NCBI RefSeq assembly: GCF_015056685.1
Contig: NZ_SVFW01000005.1
Span: 71,879-135,878 of the forward strand
DNA length: 64,000 nucleotides
Source: Butyrivibrio sp.
Lineage (GTDB): Bacteria > Bacillota > Clostridia > Lachnospirales > Lachnospiraceae
Direction of reading: 5' to 3'
Below, in pieces: positions 33,359 to 42,224 of the stretch; the first letter of the stretch is position 1; the number at the start of each line of letters is the position of its first letter. The notes beneath the pieces were generated by a model. It saw nothing but the letters and a program-made list of their open reading frames with translations, searched no databases and was not told the DNA's origin. A program made the translations under genes and the position numbers.

Positions 33359-35017
33359 TTAAGAATAAAATCTCTTTTCAAGTCGTTTTTCAAAGTCTGA
33401 TTTCGGCATTGGATTATCATACAAAAAGCCTTGAACCACGTGGCATCCAACATGTTTTAGTAGTTCAATCTGATCTTCTCTCTCAACGCCTTCAGCAATA
33501 ACACTAACGCCAAGTTCTTTTGCCATAATAACAATATTTCTCAACACTATTTCGTCGCTTTTGTTAAGATTATCGTTATTTATAAATGATCTGTCGATTT
33601 TTATCTCTGATACCGGGAAATCACGAAGAGTTGAAAGAGATGAAAAACCTGTTCCAAAATCATCTATTGAAGTTGCGATTCCATACTCTTTAAGTCTTTC
33701 AAGGAAAGCTGTCATGAGTATTCTCTCATCCTCACTTGAAGTCTCTGTAACTTCTATCTGGATCAACTTGCGCTCAACTCCGCTTTCATCGATTATCCTT
33801 ATTATTTCCTTTGCAAGGTGCTTATAACTTAAGTCTTTCCTTGAGAAATTAACTGAAACAGGCACAGGGAGTAGTCCCTTTTGTTTCCAGTCATTAATAA
33901 ATTCACATGTCTTTTTAAGGACATACAAGTCAAGAGATGCAACCATTCCCTCCTGCTCAAGGATAGGAACGAACTCAGTAGGATAAAGAACAACTCCGTT
34001 GCAGAACCATCTTGCAAGAGATTCACCACCAATTATTTCTCCTGTGATAGTATCTACCTTGGGCTGAAGATATATTCTGAATTCTTCATTTGCAAGAGCT
34101 TCCTCGTATCTGTCTTCTATCTGTTTTTGTCTGTAAATTCTGGTACTCATAGCCTTATTAACAAAAACATAAGGCTTATTTGCTACATTCTTGGCATAGT
34201 TACAAGCCATTATAGCCCTTGAAATAAGCTGTCCAGGCTCTTTTAACGACTCATCCACGGAATATACACCTATAACAGCTGCAATGGTAAATTCATCCCT
34301 CTTGCCGTTTTTTTCGCCATATACAGGTACAGCAGACAAAAACTTAAGGAACTCTTTTGTCCTCTCTTTTTTTATGAGCGCAGTAAAATTATCGCCACCA
34401 AAATGAGCAACAATTTCATCAGGGCCACAAAATTCCCTGAGTCTTTTCGCGTAGCGCTTCATTATCTCATCGCCCTCAGCAAGTCCATATCTCCTGCTGA
34501 TAAGGCCATAGCTCTTTAAATTGAAATAGAATGAATCATATTCATATATAGCTCTGGTGCCACAGAGTTTAGTGGCGTACTGAACAAATCCGCCTGAATT
34601 TGGAAGACCTGTAAGATACTGGGTAAGGGCGCTCTTTTCAACCACCTGTGATAAAAGAAAACGCTCCATATGGAAAGACAATATATCGATGATAACAGCA
34701 AAAGCCTTGTATTCTTCCTCTGACCAGCTCTTATCACCATAAAGGAAAACATTATATGTAACTTCTTTGCGTCCAGCCATTTTATGCTTAAAAAGATATG
34801 CCGGTGCTTCTTTTTCAGGCACAGGTCCAAATAGCGGAATTACCACGTCAGGCTCACCGGCCTTATCAGAATCCTTGGAATCAGACACTATTGCGACGAT
34901 TGATCGCAAAGCGAATTCCTTGGCAACATCAGAAAGAGCCCCCGGAGAAATCTCGGGAGTAACATCCTCTTCAGATAGAATTTGTACATAATTTTCAAAA
35001 CTTCTTTCAAATGTCAT
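33359..35017 (-). CDS. c-di-GMP phosphodiesterase: degenerate GGDEF plus EAL
   Basis: 552 aa. N-terminal sensor-like region (1-130, GAF-like), GGDEF domain with GGDNF in place of GGDEF (near residue 204), then EAL domain (about 300-552). The EAL motif is ESLARW. The other catalytic residues are present: IEVTETS, IDDFGTGFSS, KIDRSFI, VIAEGVE and QGFLYDNPMP. So it should degrade c-di-GMP, with the GGDNF domain regulatory. ATG 35017 is preferred over a GTG two codons upstream because GAGGA lies 7 nt ahead. No signal peptide or membrane helix. Confidence 0.88.
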   Translation of the reverse strand: MTFERSFENYVQILSEEDVTPEISPGALSDVAKEFALRSIVAIVSDSKDSDKAGEPDVVIPLFGPVPEKEAPAYLFKHKMAGRKEVTYNVFLYGDKSWSEEEYKAFAVIIDILSFHMERFLLSQVVEKSALTQYLTGLPNSGGFVQYATKLCGTRAIYEYDSFYFNLKSYGLISRRYGLAEGDEIMKRYAKRLREFCGPDEIVAHFGGDNFTALIKKERTKEFLKFLSAVPVYGEKNGKRDEFTIAAVIGVYSVDESLKEPGQLISRAIMACNYAKNVANKPYVFVNKAMSTRIYRQKQIEDRYEEALANEEFRIYLQPKVDTITGEIIGGESLARWFCNGVVLYPTEFVPILEQEGMVASLDLYVLKKTCEFINDWKQKGLLPVPVSVNFSRKDLSYKHLAKEIIRIIDESGVERKLIQIEVTETSSEDERILMTAFLERLKEYGIATSIDDFGTGFSSLSTLRDFPVSEIKIDRSFINNDNLNKSDEIVLRNIVIMAKELGVSVIAEGVEREDQIELLKHVGCHVVQGFLYDNPMPKSDFEKRLEKRFYS

Positions 35018-35139
35018 GAACACATCCTCGTTTTGTTTTTATAAAAGTGTGACACAATATAATTTTATTAAAAAAAAAACTTTTTTTCAATTACATACAA
35101 ACCATAAAATAACAAATATTGAAATTTAATTGCATTGAA

Positions 35140-35170
35140 AAAGGCTATGCCATATTATGGCATAGCCTTT
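35140..35170. terminator. Bidirectional terminator behind hup
   Basis: AAAGGCTATGCCAT (35140-35153) and ATGGCATAGCCTTT (35157-35170) pair perfectly around ATT. On the minus strand TTTTTC follows. Confidence 0.85.
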
Positions 35171-35185
35171 AGCTTCGTTAGAAAA

Positions 35186-35464
35186 TTATTTCTTGTTTAC
35201 AAGATCCTTAAGAGCCTTACCAGCTTTGAACTTAGGTGCTACAGATGCAGGAATCTTGATAGCTGCGCCAGTCTGAGGATTCTTACCTGTTCTAGCAGCT
35301 CTCTTTGTTGTCTCGAATGTACCGAAACCAACAAGCTGAACCTTACCCTTCTTCTTAAGCTCCTTTGTTACTGTGTCTGTGAATGCGTTAAGTGCTGCAG
35401 CAGCGTCCTTCTTTGAAAGTCCTGCTTCCTTAGCGATTGCATCGATAAGTTCTGTCTTGTTCAT
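35186..35464 (-). CDS. hup: HU-family DNA-binding protein
   Basis: 92 aa. MNKTELIDAIAKEAGLSKKDA is the helical N-terminus (landmark MNKTELIDAIA), GFGTFE and the DNA-clamp arm with RAARTGKNPQTG follow, and the tail is Lys-rich. Dimeric nucleoid protein that bends DNA. GGAGGG before the ATG, consensus-like promoter upstream and strong terminator: a highly expressed single gene. Confidence 0.96.
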   Translation of the reverse strand: MNKTELIDAIAKEAGLSKKDAAAALNAFTDTVTKELKKKGKVQLVGFGTFETTKRAARTGKNPQTGAAIKIPASVAPKFKAGKALKDLVNKK

Positions 35465-35505
35465 TTAATTTTCCCTCCAAAAAGAAATTATTTATTACAA
35501 AGCCC

Positions 35506-35534
35506 ATTTTACCACTAATATGTACTCATAACAA
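35506..35534 (-). promoter_or_regulatory. Promoter of hup
   Basis: Minus-strand -35 TTGTTA (35529-35534), 17-bp spacer, -10 TAAAAT (35506-35511). Confidence 0.65.
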
Positions 35535-35581
35535 CAGTAAAATGCAGAAAAATACTATGTTTTTCTGATTTTTATCCTTTT

Positions 35582-36958
35582 TTACCTAGAATTTATGGCG
35601 ATTTCGATCATTTTACCCAGATAAGTGAAGTCAGTTATGTCGGATTGAGGCATTTTTCGCGAATTATTTCGCGTATTATACAGTGCTATATAACCCATTT
35701 GATATTTCTCATTCATCTTATAAAAGAAAGCATGCTTTATTCCATTGTCCCTAAAGAACTCCAAAGCTCGTGTTAATCTCAACTGATTCTCCGGAGTATC
35801 TACAACAAACACTCCATTGTCATCGAATTTTTCATCAAATGCCCTGTCAGTTGCATATTCAAGGACGCTTACATGTTCTTCGATCATTCCAAGTTTTTGA
35901 TCATCCTCATTGCCTGTATCAGTCCTACGCTTAAAGCCAATGTAACTTTCTTTCACATTTTTGAAAAAAATATAGCCTTCATCAATCTCATAGGTAGCGA
36001 TAAGCTGCATGAATGAAGTTACTATAGTCTTATTGCTAAACCCGAAGAATCCATCCAAAAATCCCAATACCAGCTTAGTCTTATCCTGCGGCTTGGCATA
36101 GCCCACGATACCGCCGATCGTATCAAGCTCGCCTTCTATTATAGGACCATGAACTTCAGGATTATACATCACATATCTGTTTTTTCCTCTGTTCTTGGCT
36201 CTATAAAGCATTTTGTCTGCAAGATTAAAAAGCTTGTCATAGGAATCTACATCTTTAGGATAATTGCCCGTTCCTATTGATACTGTGACAAGGGGATAGC
36301 CATCCTTATCAAGTCTCATCTTCTCTACGCGTTCACGGATTAATTTCAGGTAACTTCTAAGTCCATTTGAATCAGTCTTGCCATTTATGACAAGCATGAT
36401 CTCATCGCCGCCGATTCTTCCGGCTTTTCCGTCATTTTTTAAAACATCAAGGACTATTTTTCCAACCTCATGCAGGATCTTATCTCCAAAGGAATGACCC
36501 ATGGTATCATTTATCTTCTTAAAGTTATCAATGTCCATGATACATAGTGAGAAGCCATCACTTCCTTCGAACATCCTGGATTTGGCATAATCAATTATAG
36601 CCTGTTTGTCTAAAAGACCTGTTCCATAGTCGATGGAACGACTGTCCCCACCATTAAGTGTCTCAACATCTTTTAATGAAATGGAAATATTCTTTGGATT
36701 GCTATCTGCTCTATGGCAATCAGCGATCACCCAGAACAGATTATTATTTTTCCCAAAAACACGAAAGCAGAGCGTCTCGCCAGTTGAACTAGCGAGATGC
36801 TCTACCATTTCATACAATAAGTGCTGGTCATCCGGATAAACGTTAGATAACAAACTCTTTTGATCCGGGTCTGAAACATAATCAGAAAAAGCAAAATCAG
36901 CGTCGATAATATTTAGTTCCTCATCAACTATCGCAATTCCTGCATTGTCTGAAACCAT
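35582..36958 (-). CDS. PAS-GGDEF diguanylate cyclase with C-terminal GAF-like domain
   Basis: 458 aa. PAS-like region (1-100), GGDEF domain (110-270) with DIDNFKKINDTMGH substrate-binding block and active-site GGDEI (183-187), then an unusual C-terminal region (285-458) resembling a GAF sensor. The order PAS-GGDEF-sensor places a second sensor after the catalytic domain. It should make c-di-GMP. Starts 24 bp after the PFK gene with AGGAG, so cotranscribed. The opposing EAL protein lies just past hup. Confidence 0.85.
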   Translation of the reverse strand: MVSDNAGIAIVDEELNIIDADFAFSDYVSDPDQKSLLSNVYPDDQHLLYEMVEHLASSTGETLCFRVFGKNNNLFWVIADCHRADSNPKNISISLKDVETLNGGDSRSIDYGTGLLDKQAIIDYAKSRMFEGSDGFSLCIMDIDNFKKINDTMGHSFGDKILHEVGKIVLDVLKNDGKAGRIGGDEIMLVINGKTDSNGLRSYLKLIRERVEKMRLDKDGYPLVTVSIGTGNYPKDVDSYDKLFNLADKMLYRAKNRGKNRYVMYNPEVHGPIIEGELDTIGGIVGYAKPQDKTKLVLGFLDGFFGFSNKTIVTSFMQLIATYEIDEGYIFFKNVKESYIGFKRRTDTGNEDDQKLGMIEEHVSVLEYATDRAFDEKFDDNGVFVVDTPENQLRLTRALEFFRDNGIKHAFFYKMNEKYQMGYIALYNTRNNSRKMPQSDITDFTYLGKMIEIAINSR

Positions 36959-36982
36959 AGCTACTCCTAAAAGATGGCCGAA

Positions 36983-38242
36983 TCATAAAATATCCTGGAA
37001 TCCAGGTCTGTAAAGATGTCTTGGTATACCGTCAACCATGATCGGTCCAACATCACCCTGAATAAGAGGTCTTACGTAGGTGATGAACTCATTAGTTACA
37101 TATGTGCCCTCTTTATTGATCCAATCTCTAGGAACTGTTCTTTCATCATTGGCAATCTTATGAACATCCTTAACTTCTGTTCCAGCCTGATAAGGATCAT
37201 CAGAAAGTCTCTCGATAACAACCATCTTTCCGCTATCACCTTCGTCTGCAGCCTTCATTGCTGCACCACCGACTTCATAAGCTTCAAGAATATCAACTCT
37301 TGATGCACAGTGGCTTGCGGCTCTCTGAAGTGTAGAAAGCTCGATGGCACGAGTCTTGCAGCCACACTCGCTGGCAACTACGTTGCAAAGATATCTTGCA
37401 GTTCCTGTAAGCTGTTTATGTCCAAATGCATCAACATATTCAATGTTATTGTCCATATCACTTACATACTTACCATCTTTTGTTCTGATACCTTCTGATA
37501 CAGCAACAACGATAGATGCTTTATTTTTTAACAGGGATTTGATTTTCTTAAGGAATGCATCCATATCAAATGGTATCTCAGGAAGATAGATCGCATCAGG
37601 TCCATCACAGTCCTCACCTCTTGCAAGTGCTGTTGCGCCTGTAAGCCATCCGGCATTTCTTCCCATTACTTCAACGATAATAACCTGTCCATGACTGGTT
37701 TCAAGGGACCAGCTGTCTCTGATGATCTCTTTGACAGAGGTTCCGATATACTTGGCTGCTGAGCCATAACCCGGTGTATGATCTGTAAGTGCAAGGTCAT
37801 TATCAATTGTCTTAGGGCAACCAACAAACCTTATATCAGATCCGGAAATAATAGCATAATCTGAAAGCTTTTTAATCGTATCCATAGAGTCGTTTCCGCC
37901 AATATAGATAAAGCAATCAATTTCGAGTTTTGTCAGGATATCAAATATCTTCTCATAGATCTCTTTGTTCTCAAAGATTTCTGGGAGTTTAAATCTGCAT
38001 GATCCCAAATATGCAGATGGGGTTCTCTTCAAAAGCTCAATATCAAGTCCGCTCTGAATGTGATCTGAAAGGTCAACATATCTGCCTTCCATAAGTCCCT
38101 GGACGCCGTGGATCATTCCATAAACCTTGTTGTATCCACGATCCTTAGCAGTTCTGTAAACTCCGGCTAGTGACGAGTTGATAGCTGCTGTAGGACCTCC
38201 CGACTGTCCAACAATAACGTTACGTTTCTTTTTCTGTACCAT
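36983..38242 (-). CDS. 6-phosphofructokinase, probably pyrophosphate-dependent
   Basis: 419 aa from the ATG encoding MVQKKKRN. Interconverts fructose 6-phosphate and fructose 1,6-bisphosphate. GGPTAAIN (15-22) binds phosphate donor. GGNDS (115-119) places Asp where ATP enzymes have Gly, and PKTIDND (143-149) has Lys where ATP enzymes have Gly; both changes mark PPi use. MGRNAGWL binds sugar phosphate. Length also suits PPi-type enzymes. An upstream in-frame ATG (38272) lies right after a TATAAT and lacks a ribosome site. First gene of a two-gene unit with a diguanylate cyclase. Confidence 0.88.
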   Translation of the reverse strand: MVQKKKRNVIVGQSGGPTAAINSSLAGVYRTAKDRGYNKVYGMIHGVQGLMEGRYVDLSDHIQSGLDIELLKRTPSAYLGSCRFKLPEIFENKEIYEKIFDILTKLEIDCFIYIGGNDSMDTIKKLSDYAIISGSDIRFVGCPKTIDNDLALTDHTPGYGSAAKYIGTSVKEIIRDSWSLETSHGQVIIVEVMGRNAGWLTGATALARGEDCDGPDAIYLPEIPFDMDAFLKKIKSLLKNKASIVVAVSEGIRTKDGKYVSDMDNNIEYVDAFGHKQLTGTARYLCNVVASECGCKTRAIELSTLQRAASHCASRVDILEAYEVGGAAMKAADEGDSGKMVVIERLSDDPYQAGTEVKDVHKIANDERTVPRDWINKEGTYVTNEFITYVRPLIQGDVGPIMVDGIPRHLYRPGFQDIL

Positions 38243-38335
38243 TTCCTCCAGTCCCCTTTCACGAAATATCATGTACTATTATTATATTCAAAAAAGCGTT
38301 AACTGTCACTATTTATATCAAATTATCGACTATTC

Positions 38336-39439
38336 TTAAGCATCCGGCAGAAGAATCACATCCATGCTAACCGGGTTGTGATCCGAGTACTGGAATACTG
38401 TGTTATGTGTTCTAAGGCTCTGAACTTCAACATTGCTTGAAACTATGAAGCCATCTATCACGTAATACTGAAAAGCGTTTGGTGACTTATCCTGGGCATC
38501 AGCATACACTCTGTCCAGAGATCTGCATGTAGGATTGGAAACATCTGTCAAAAACTGAAAATCGACGCCAAAATCCGAAACATCTATTACTCCTGCTTCC
38601 CAATTACCTTCAAGCACCGGATAGCTGCTTGTATCAATATTTGAAAAGATCTGATTAAAATCACCACCGGCTATTACATAATTGCCTTTATTAAACTCCT
38701 CTTTCATGATTTCTTTTAACATATTGGTCTGGGCAATCTTGCCTTCACCATCGTCATAGGCTTCCAAATGAAGATTTATAAGAACAAGTTCCTTCTCAGA
38801 ATTCTCAATAGGCATCCTCATTACCTGAAGGCATCTCTTAAGATTGCCTGTTCTTAGAGGCCATGAAAAAGGACACGGAAGCTGGATTCTCTCAGATTCA
38901 TCTATAATAAATGAGCTGTAAGTAGCAATCCCAGCCTCAACTTTTCCAATAGGCGGAATCGGATAAGGAACGAAAGAAACCTTGAAATTATAAGCAAAAG
39001 TGCTCTGATTCTTGGCAACATAGCTTCCGGATTTCTTTTTTATATACTCATACTCATCAACAAAATGAGACCTTGTAGAGTTGCGATCCATCTCCTGAAT
39101 CATTAAGATATCAGGATTTATCTCATCTATTCTGTCGACAATACCATCAAGGTTATACACGACCCTTTCATGAGTCGCAGTATTTACCATCTGTCCGCCA
39201 TCCATAAAGAAATCGGCATTGTCTCCAAGGGCTCCATATCCAATATTCCAGGTCATTATCCTTATAGACTTATTTGTCTTTAAATTCTTTCCGCCATAGT
39301 TCTCAACTTCGAGCTTTTCCACTGCATCAGGATTATACTCATCCAAAGTAAGGTATCCCAGTACCGTAGCTATTATCAGAAGCAAAAAGGCAAGCATTGA
39401 ACAAATTGTAATGGTTAGTGGTTTAATGATCTTCTTCAC
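38336..39439 (-). CDS. Endonuclease/exonuclease/phosphatase-family protein, membrane-anchored
   Basis: 367 aa with GTG start 4 nt after AGGAGGAAAT. One N-terminal membrane helix (about 8-30, LAFLLLIIATVLGYL) would place the rest outside. EEP fold motifs: MTWNIGYG (start of the domain), IQEMDRNS (metal Glu), INLHLEAYD (catalytic His), AGGDFNQIF (Asp/Asn) and SDHNPVSMD (final Asp-His). The family includes DNase I-like nucleases and phospholipid or inositol phosphatases; exposed location favours a lipid or extracellular DNA substrate. Confidence 0.85.
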   Translation of the reverse strand: MKKIIKPLTITICSMLAFLLLIIATVLGYLTLDEYNPDAVEKLEVENYGGKNLKTNKSIRIMTWNIGYGALGDNADFFMDGGQMVNTATHERVVYNLDGIVDRIDEINPDILMIQEMDRNSTRSHFVDEYEYIKKKSGSYVAKNQSTFAYNFKVSFVPYPIPPIGKVEAGIATYSSFIIDESERIQLPCPFSWPLRTGNLKRCLQVMRMPIENSEKELVLINLHLEAYDDGEGKIAQTNMLKEIMKEEFNKGNYVIAGGDFNQIFSNIDTSSYPVLEGNWEAGVIDVSDFGVDFQFLTDVSNPTCRSLDRVYADAQDKSPNAFQYYVIDGFIVSSNVEVQSLRTHNTVFQYSDHNPVSMDVILLPDA

Positions 39440-39450
39440 ATTTCCTCCTA

Positions 39451-39503
39451 AAAAAAGAACTTCCGTTACCAGGAATCTCTCGAATGCCTGGCAAACGGAA
39501 GTT
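39451..39503 (-). terminator. Terminator of the YihY-AI2E-small protein operon
   Basis: AACTTCCGTTACCAGG (39458-39473) pairs with CCTGGCAAACGGAAGTT (39487-39503) with one bulge; on the minus strand CTTTTTTT follows. The T-run runs directly into the ribosome site of the next gene. Confidence 0.85.
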
Positions 39504-39516
39504 TTAAAAGTTTCTC

Positions 39517-39726
39517 TTAAAAATCCTCTTCCATAAGGGCAAGTTTCTTACCTCTTGCTTTACCTAATCCATAGAATACTGAAGCCACGACTATAACACA
39601 GACGCCGGCAACAGCACATCCAATCAAGAGTTTCTTTTTGTCTTCATCAAAGCTGTCCCATATTTCCATTGCCTGATCAAGTTTGTCCTTAGCAAATTCA
39701 ATTGCAGCATCTACAAATTCTGTCAT
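39517..39726 (-). CDS. Small single-pass membrane protein, unknown
   Basis: 69 aa from the ATG encoding MTEFVDAA (GGAGG ahead, 9 nt). Acidic/amphipathic helix (1-30), one membrane helix (about 33-56, LLIGCAVAGVCVIVVASVFYG), then a short basic-acidic tail. Starts 10 bp after the AI-2E family gene, so part of that operon. Not recognised; may be a small partner of the adjacent transport protein. Confidence 0.7.
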   Translation of the reverse strand: MTEFVDAAIEFAKDKLDQAMEIWDSFDEDKKKLLIGCAVAGVCVIVVASVFYGLGKARGKKLALMEEDF

Positions 39727-39736
39727 AGTCCCCCTC

Positions 39737-40909
39737 CTATACATCTTTTTCTTTTATATTCTTATTGTAACTCTTTAGTTTTCTTTCCTCAAGCTTTTTA
39801 AGGCAGTAATCCTTCCAGACAAAGTCTATGATAGCCGCAAAAGGAATAGCTAAAAGGATACCTACAACACCAAATAATCTGCCTCCTAAAATGATGGAGA
39901 TCAGGATCATCAGAGGTGATACACCAAGGCTCTCGCCAAAAAGCTTAGGCTTAAGGATATATCCGTCAACTGTCTGTAGCACAATTGTAAATATCAAAAA
40001 CCATAAAGCATGCCATGGTTTAACAAGAACAAGGATAAAACCGCCAATAATTGCGCCGACAATAGGTCCAAATGTAGGAGCCAGATTGGTAACTCCAACG
40101 ATCACAGAAATGAGCACAGAATAGTTCATTCCTGTAATAAGCATGAAGATAAAGTTAACAACTCCGACTATAACTCCATCAATAATGTCAAAGCTTATGT
40201 ATCTGATAAGGATCTGATTACATCTTGCAAGGAAATCTCCTGCACTTACATAGGTCTTTTCCTTCAGTATCAGATTCATTACCCTTGATATTCCATTTAT
40301 AAGTCTCTGCTTATCAAGCATAAGATAAATAGCCAGGATAAATGCGATAACTGAATCAAATACGCCTTTACCTGCACTGACAGATCCATTCAGAATACTT
40401 TGCATATTTTCCTGGTCTGTAAAGTACTTACTAATATTATCAAGAGCTCTTTCGCCCAGATCAGCAATTCCACTTACATCAATTCCAAAGATCTTATTGC
40501 CAGACTGGCTTTCAAAACCTTCCAGTAACTGCTGTGATGAAGCAATGTATGATCCCAAATTCGAAGCAAAAGTGCTTACGCTGTCTGCAACCTGAGGAAT
40601 AAGCGCCACAAACAAAAGAACCACCGCAGCGATGATGACAACTATTGTTGTTGCAACAGAAAGTTTCCACCTTGTCTTCTCGTTTTTGATCTTCTTAAAG
40701 ATCGAACCATTAAATGTACGGGCTAAAGGATCAAAGATATATGCTATTACTGCTCCTACGACTACCGGTTTGATAAATCCATATAAATTCCCAAACAGAC
40801 CAAGAATTTCAGGAAGATGTGACAGCAGCATATAAAATAAAACTGCAGAACAGGTAGCAATCGAATAGGAAACCCACCTTTTCTTAAACCACTTACCATT
40901 GAATTTCAT
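39737..40909 (-). CDS. AI-2E family transporter (TqsA/YdiK type)
   Basis: 390 aa with about seven membrane helices. Family landmarks: FGNLYGFIKPVVVGAVIAYI near the N-terminus (here FIKPVVVGAVIAYIFDPLAR), the VGVTNLAPTFGPIVGAIIGG block and the C-terminal PFAAIIDF. The family name comes from TqsA, an exporter of autoinducer-2, but many members have other substrates; no luxS is here. Second gene of the operon, 24 bp after the YihY gene, AAGGAGG before ATG. Confidence 0.88.
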   Translation of the reverse strand: MKFNGKWFKKRWVSYSIATCSAVLFYMLLSHLPEILGLFGNLYGFIKPVVVGAVIAYIFDPLARTFNGSIFKKIKNEKTRWKLSVATTIVVIIAAVVLLFVALIPQVADSVSTFASNLGSYIASSQQLLEGFESQSGNKIFGIDVSGIADLGERALDNISKYFTDQENMQSILNGSVSAGKGVFDSVIAFILAIYLMLDKQRLINGISRVMNLILKEKTYVSAGDFLARCNQILIRYISFDIIDGVIVGVVNFIFMLITGMNYSVLISVIVGVTNLAPTFGPIVGAIIGGFILVLVKPWHALWFLIFTIVLQTVDGYILKPKLFGESLGVSPLMILISIILGGRLFGVVGILLAIPFAAIIDFVWKDYCLKKLEERKLKSYNKNIKEKDV

Positions 40910-40933
40910 AACTACCTCCTTAAAGGAAAATGA

Positions 40934-41851
40934 TTATCCAAATTCATCATATTTTCTAGGTTTTCTCAGTTGCTTTGTGCTCTTCTTTTTAACTTTTTTC
41001 CTGACTGTCTTCTGATGATGATCCTGATACAAAAGCTTAACAGCAGGATGGAAAAATCTGTTGATAAAAGCTCCGATAAAGAAAATATACATACAGGAAT
41101 ACAGCCAAAACATCATGATCACAGGCGTAGCAAGGCTTCCGTAAAGAGAATAGTTGTCAGTCATATCAACATACACAGAGAATATCCATGAAAAGACATA
41201 CCAGACAACTGCTGAGAAAACTGCTCCCGGAAGCTGATATATAAATTTAAATTTCGCACTTGGAACATAAGTATATATAAGCGCAAACATAAAAAGCGCA
41301 ATTCCTATAACAAGTATAAACCTAAAATTGACTAAAAACGTAAAAACATATGAAACCGGTAAATACAAGTTTATAAAGAAACCTTCTATCAGTTTTCCAA
41401 AAACCATAAGCACCAGCATCAGAAGCATGATAACGATCATTACCAGTGTATAAACCGAAGCGATGAGTCTTAAATAAAAATAATTTCTTCGCTCATCGAT
41501 GTCATAGATACAGTTAAGACCTCTGATGAGTGCCAGCATTCCAAGTGATCCCGCCCAGATAGTTATGATAGCTGAAAAAGACAATATGGCCGGAGACTGC
41601 ATATAGGCTTCATCCACAAGTCTTACAATGATATCATGGGCAAAATACGGTGTAGCCTGAATAATAGCACGCACCAGATCCTCTTTGGTAGCTGTGGTAT
41701 ATGGCAGTAAAGATGTAACCAAAAGAAGAAGGGGGATAAATGAAAGTATCAGAAAAAAAGCCGTGCTGCTTGCAAACGCTGCAATATTCTTTTTTTGCAT
41801 CTTTGTAGCAAAGTCCACTCCCATTGCTATAAGTGCAGCTTTTACATTCAT
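40934..41851 (-). CDS. YihY/BrkB-family inner membrane protein
   Basis: 305 aa from the ATG encoding MNVKAALIAMG (GGGAGAACAGTT before it). About six membrane helices. Landmarks: AAFASSTAFFLILSFIPLLLL (first helix; AFFLILSFIPLLLL), the central GSLGMLALIRGLNCIYDIDE, and the tail YGSLATPVIMMFWLYSCMYIFFIGA. Formerly named RNase BN; transport or envelope roles are now favoured. The upstream in-frame ATG at 41902 lies inside the 6S-like RNA terminator, so it is rejected. Lys/Arg-rich C-terminal tail (near 285-305). Confidence 0.88.
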   Translation of the reverse strand: MNVKAALIAMGVDFATKMQKKNIAAFASSTAFFLILSFIPLLLLVTSLLPYTTATKEDLVRAIIQATPYFAHDIIVRLVDEAYMQSPAILSFSAIITIWAGSLGMLALIRGLNCIYDIDERRNYFYLRLIASVYTLVMIVIMLLMLVLMVFGKLIEGFFINLYLPVSYVFTFLVNFRFILVIGIALFMFALIYTYVPSAKFKFIYQLPGAVFSAVVWYVFSWIFSVYVDMTDNYSLYGSLATPVIMMFWLYSCMYIFFIGAFINRFFHPAVKLLYQDHHQKTVRKKVKKKSTKQLRKPRKYDEFG

Positions 41852-41881
41852 AACTGTTCTCCCTTTTTGTAGTACAAAAGG

Positions 41882-41908
41882 AAAAAGCAGCCAATATTTC
41901 ATGGCTGC
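41882..41908 (-). terminator. Terminator of the 6S-like RNA
   Basis: GCAGCCA (41887-41893) with TGGCTGC (41902-41908); on the minus strand TTTTTCC follows. Lies between the RNA and the YihY ribosome site. Confidence 0.7.
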
Positions 41909-41944
41909 CTTTGATTCCTAATTTACCCCAAAATGCCGTTTCCT

Positions 41945-42144
41945 GTTATTTGACTCCTAGCTAACGCCAGGTGGGTTACCGCAACCATTATCGCTGTCTT
42001 CCTCTCCCAAAGCTTGTTCTGCGCATGCGCAGAGCCGAAGGCGTGACATAAAAAATGGTGATGTAGGAGTCCCGTTTAAAGTAATGTAGGTTCAAATTAC
42101 ACAGGAGATGTCGGACACCCCAGGAGAAGTACTTGTGTACTTCT
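41945..42144 (-). ncRNA. ssrS: Probable 6S RNA
   Basis: About 200 nt (to the end of the closing stem) transcribed from a clear promoter. On the minus strand the 5' part begins with an 8-bp hairpin (AGAAGTAC/GTACTTCT). CTCCTGGGGTG (42126-42116) can then pair with the 3' CCCACC and AGGAG (41975-41954), closing a long rod that would hold a central open bubble, as 6S RNA needs. Length, rod shape and blocks AACCTACA and AAACGGGACTCCTA fit my memory of clostridial 6S RNAs, though this is not proven here. 6S binds vegetative RNA polymerase and dampens transcription in stationary phase. No reading frame with a ribosome site. Confidence 0.58.
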
Positions 42145-42150
42145 AACTCT

Positions 42151-42178
42151 ATTATATTCAAAACGCCTTATTTTTCAA
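42151..42178 (-). promoter_or_regulatory. Promoter of the 6S-like RNA
   Basis: Minus-strand -35 TTGAAA (42173-42178), 16-bp spacer, -10 TATAAT (42151-42156). Confidence 0.75.
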
Positions 42179-42224
42179 GGGTCTACGCGTTTTTTAACAG
42201 TATTTTTATGAAAACTTAAACTTA

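Noticed and set aside
40934..41902. Longer YihY protein starting at 41902
   Set aside because: Its first codons lie within a terminator hairpin; GGGAGA supports the ATG at 41851.
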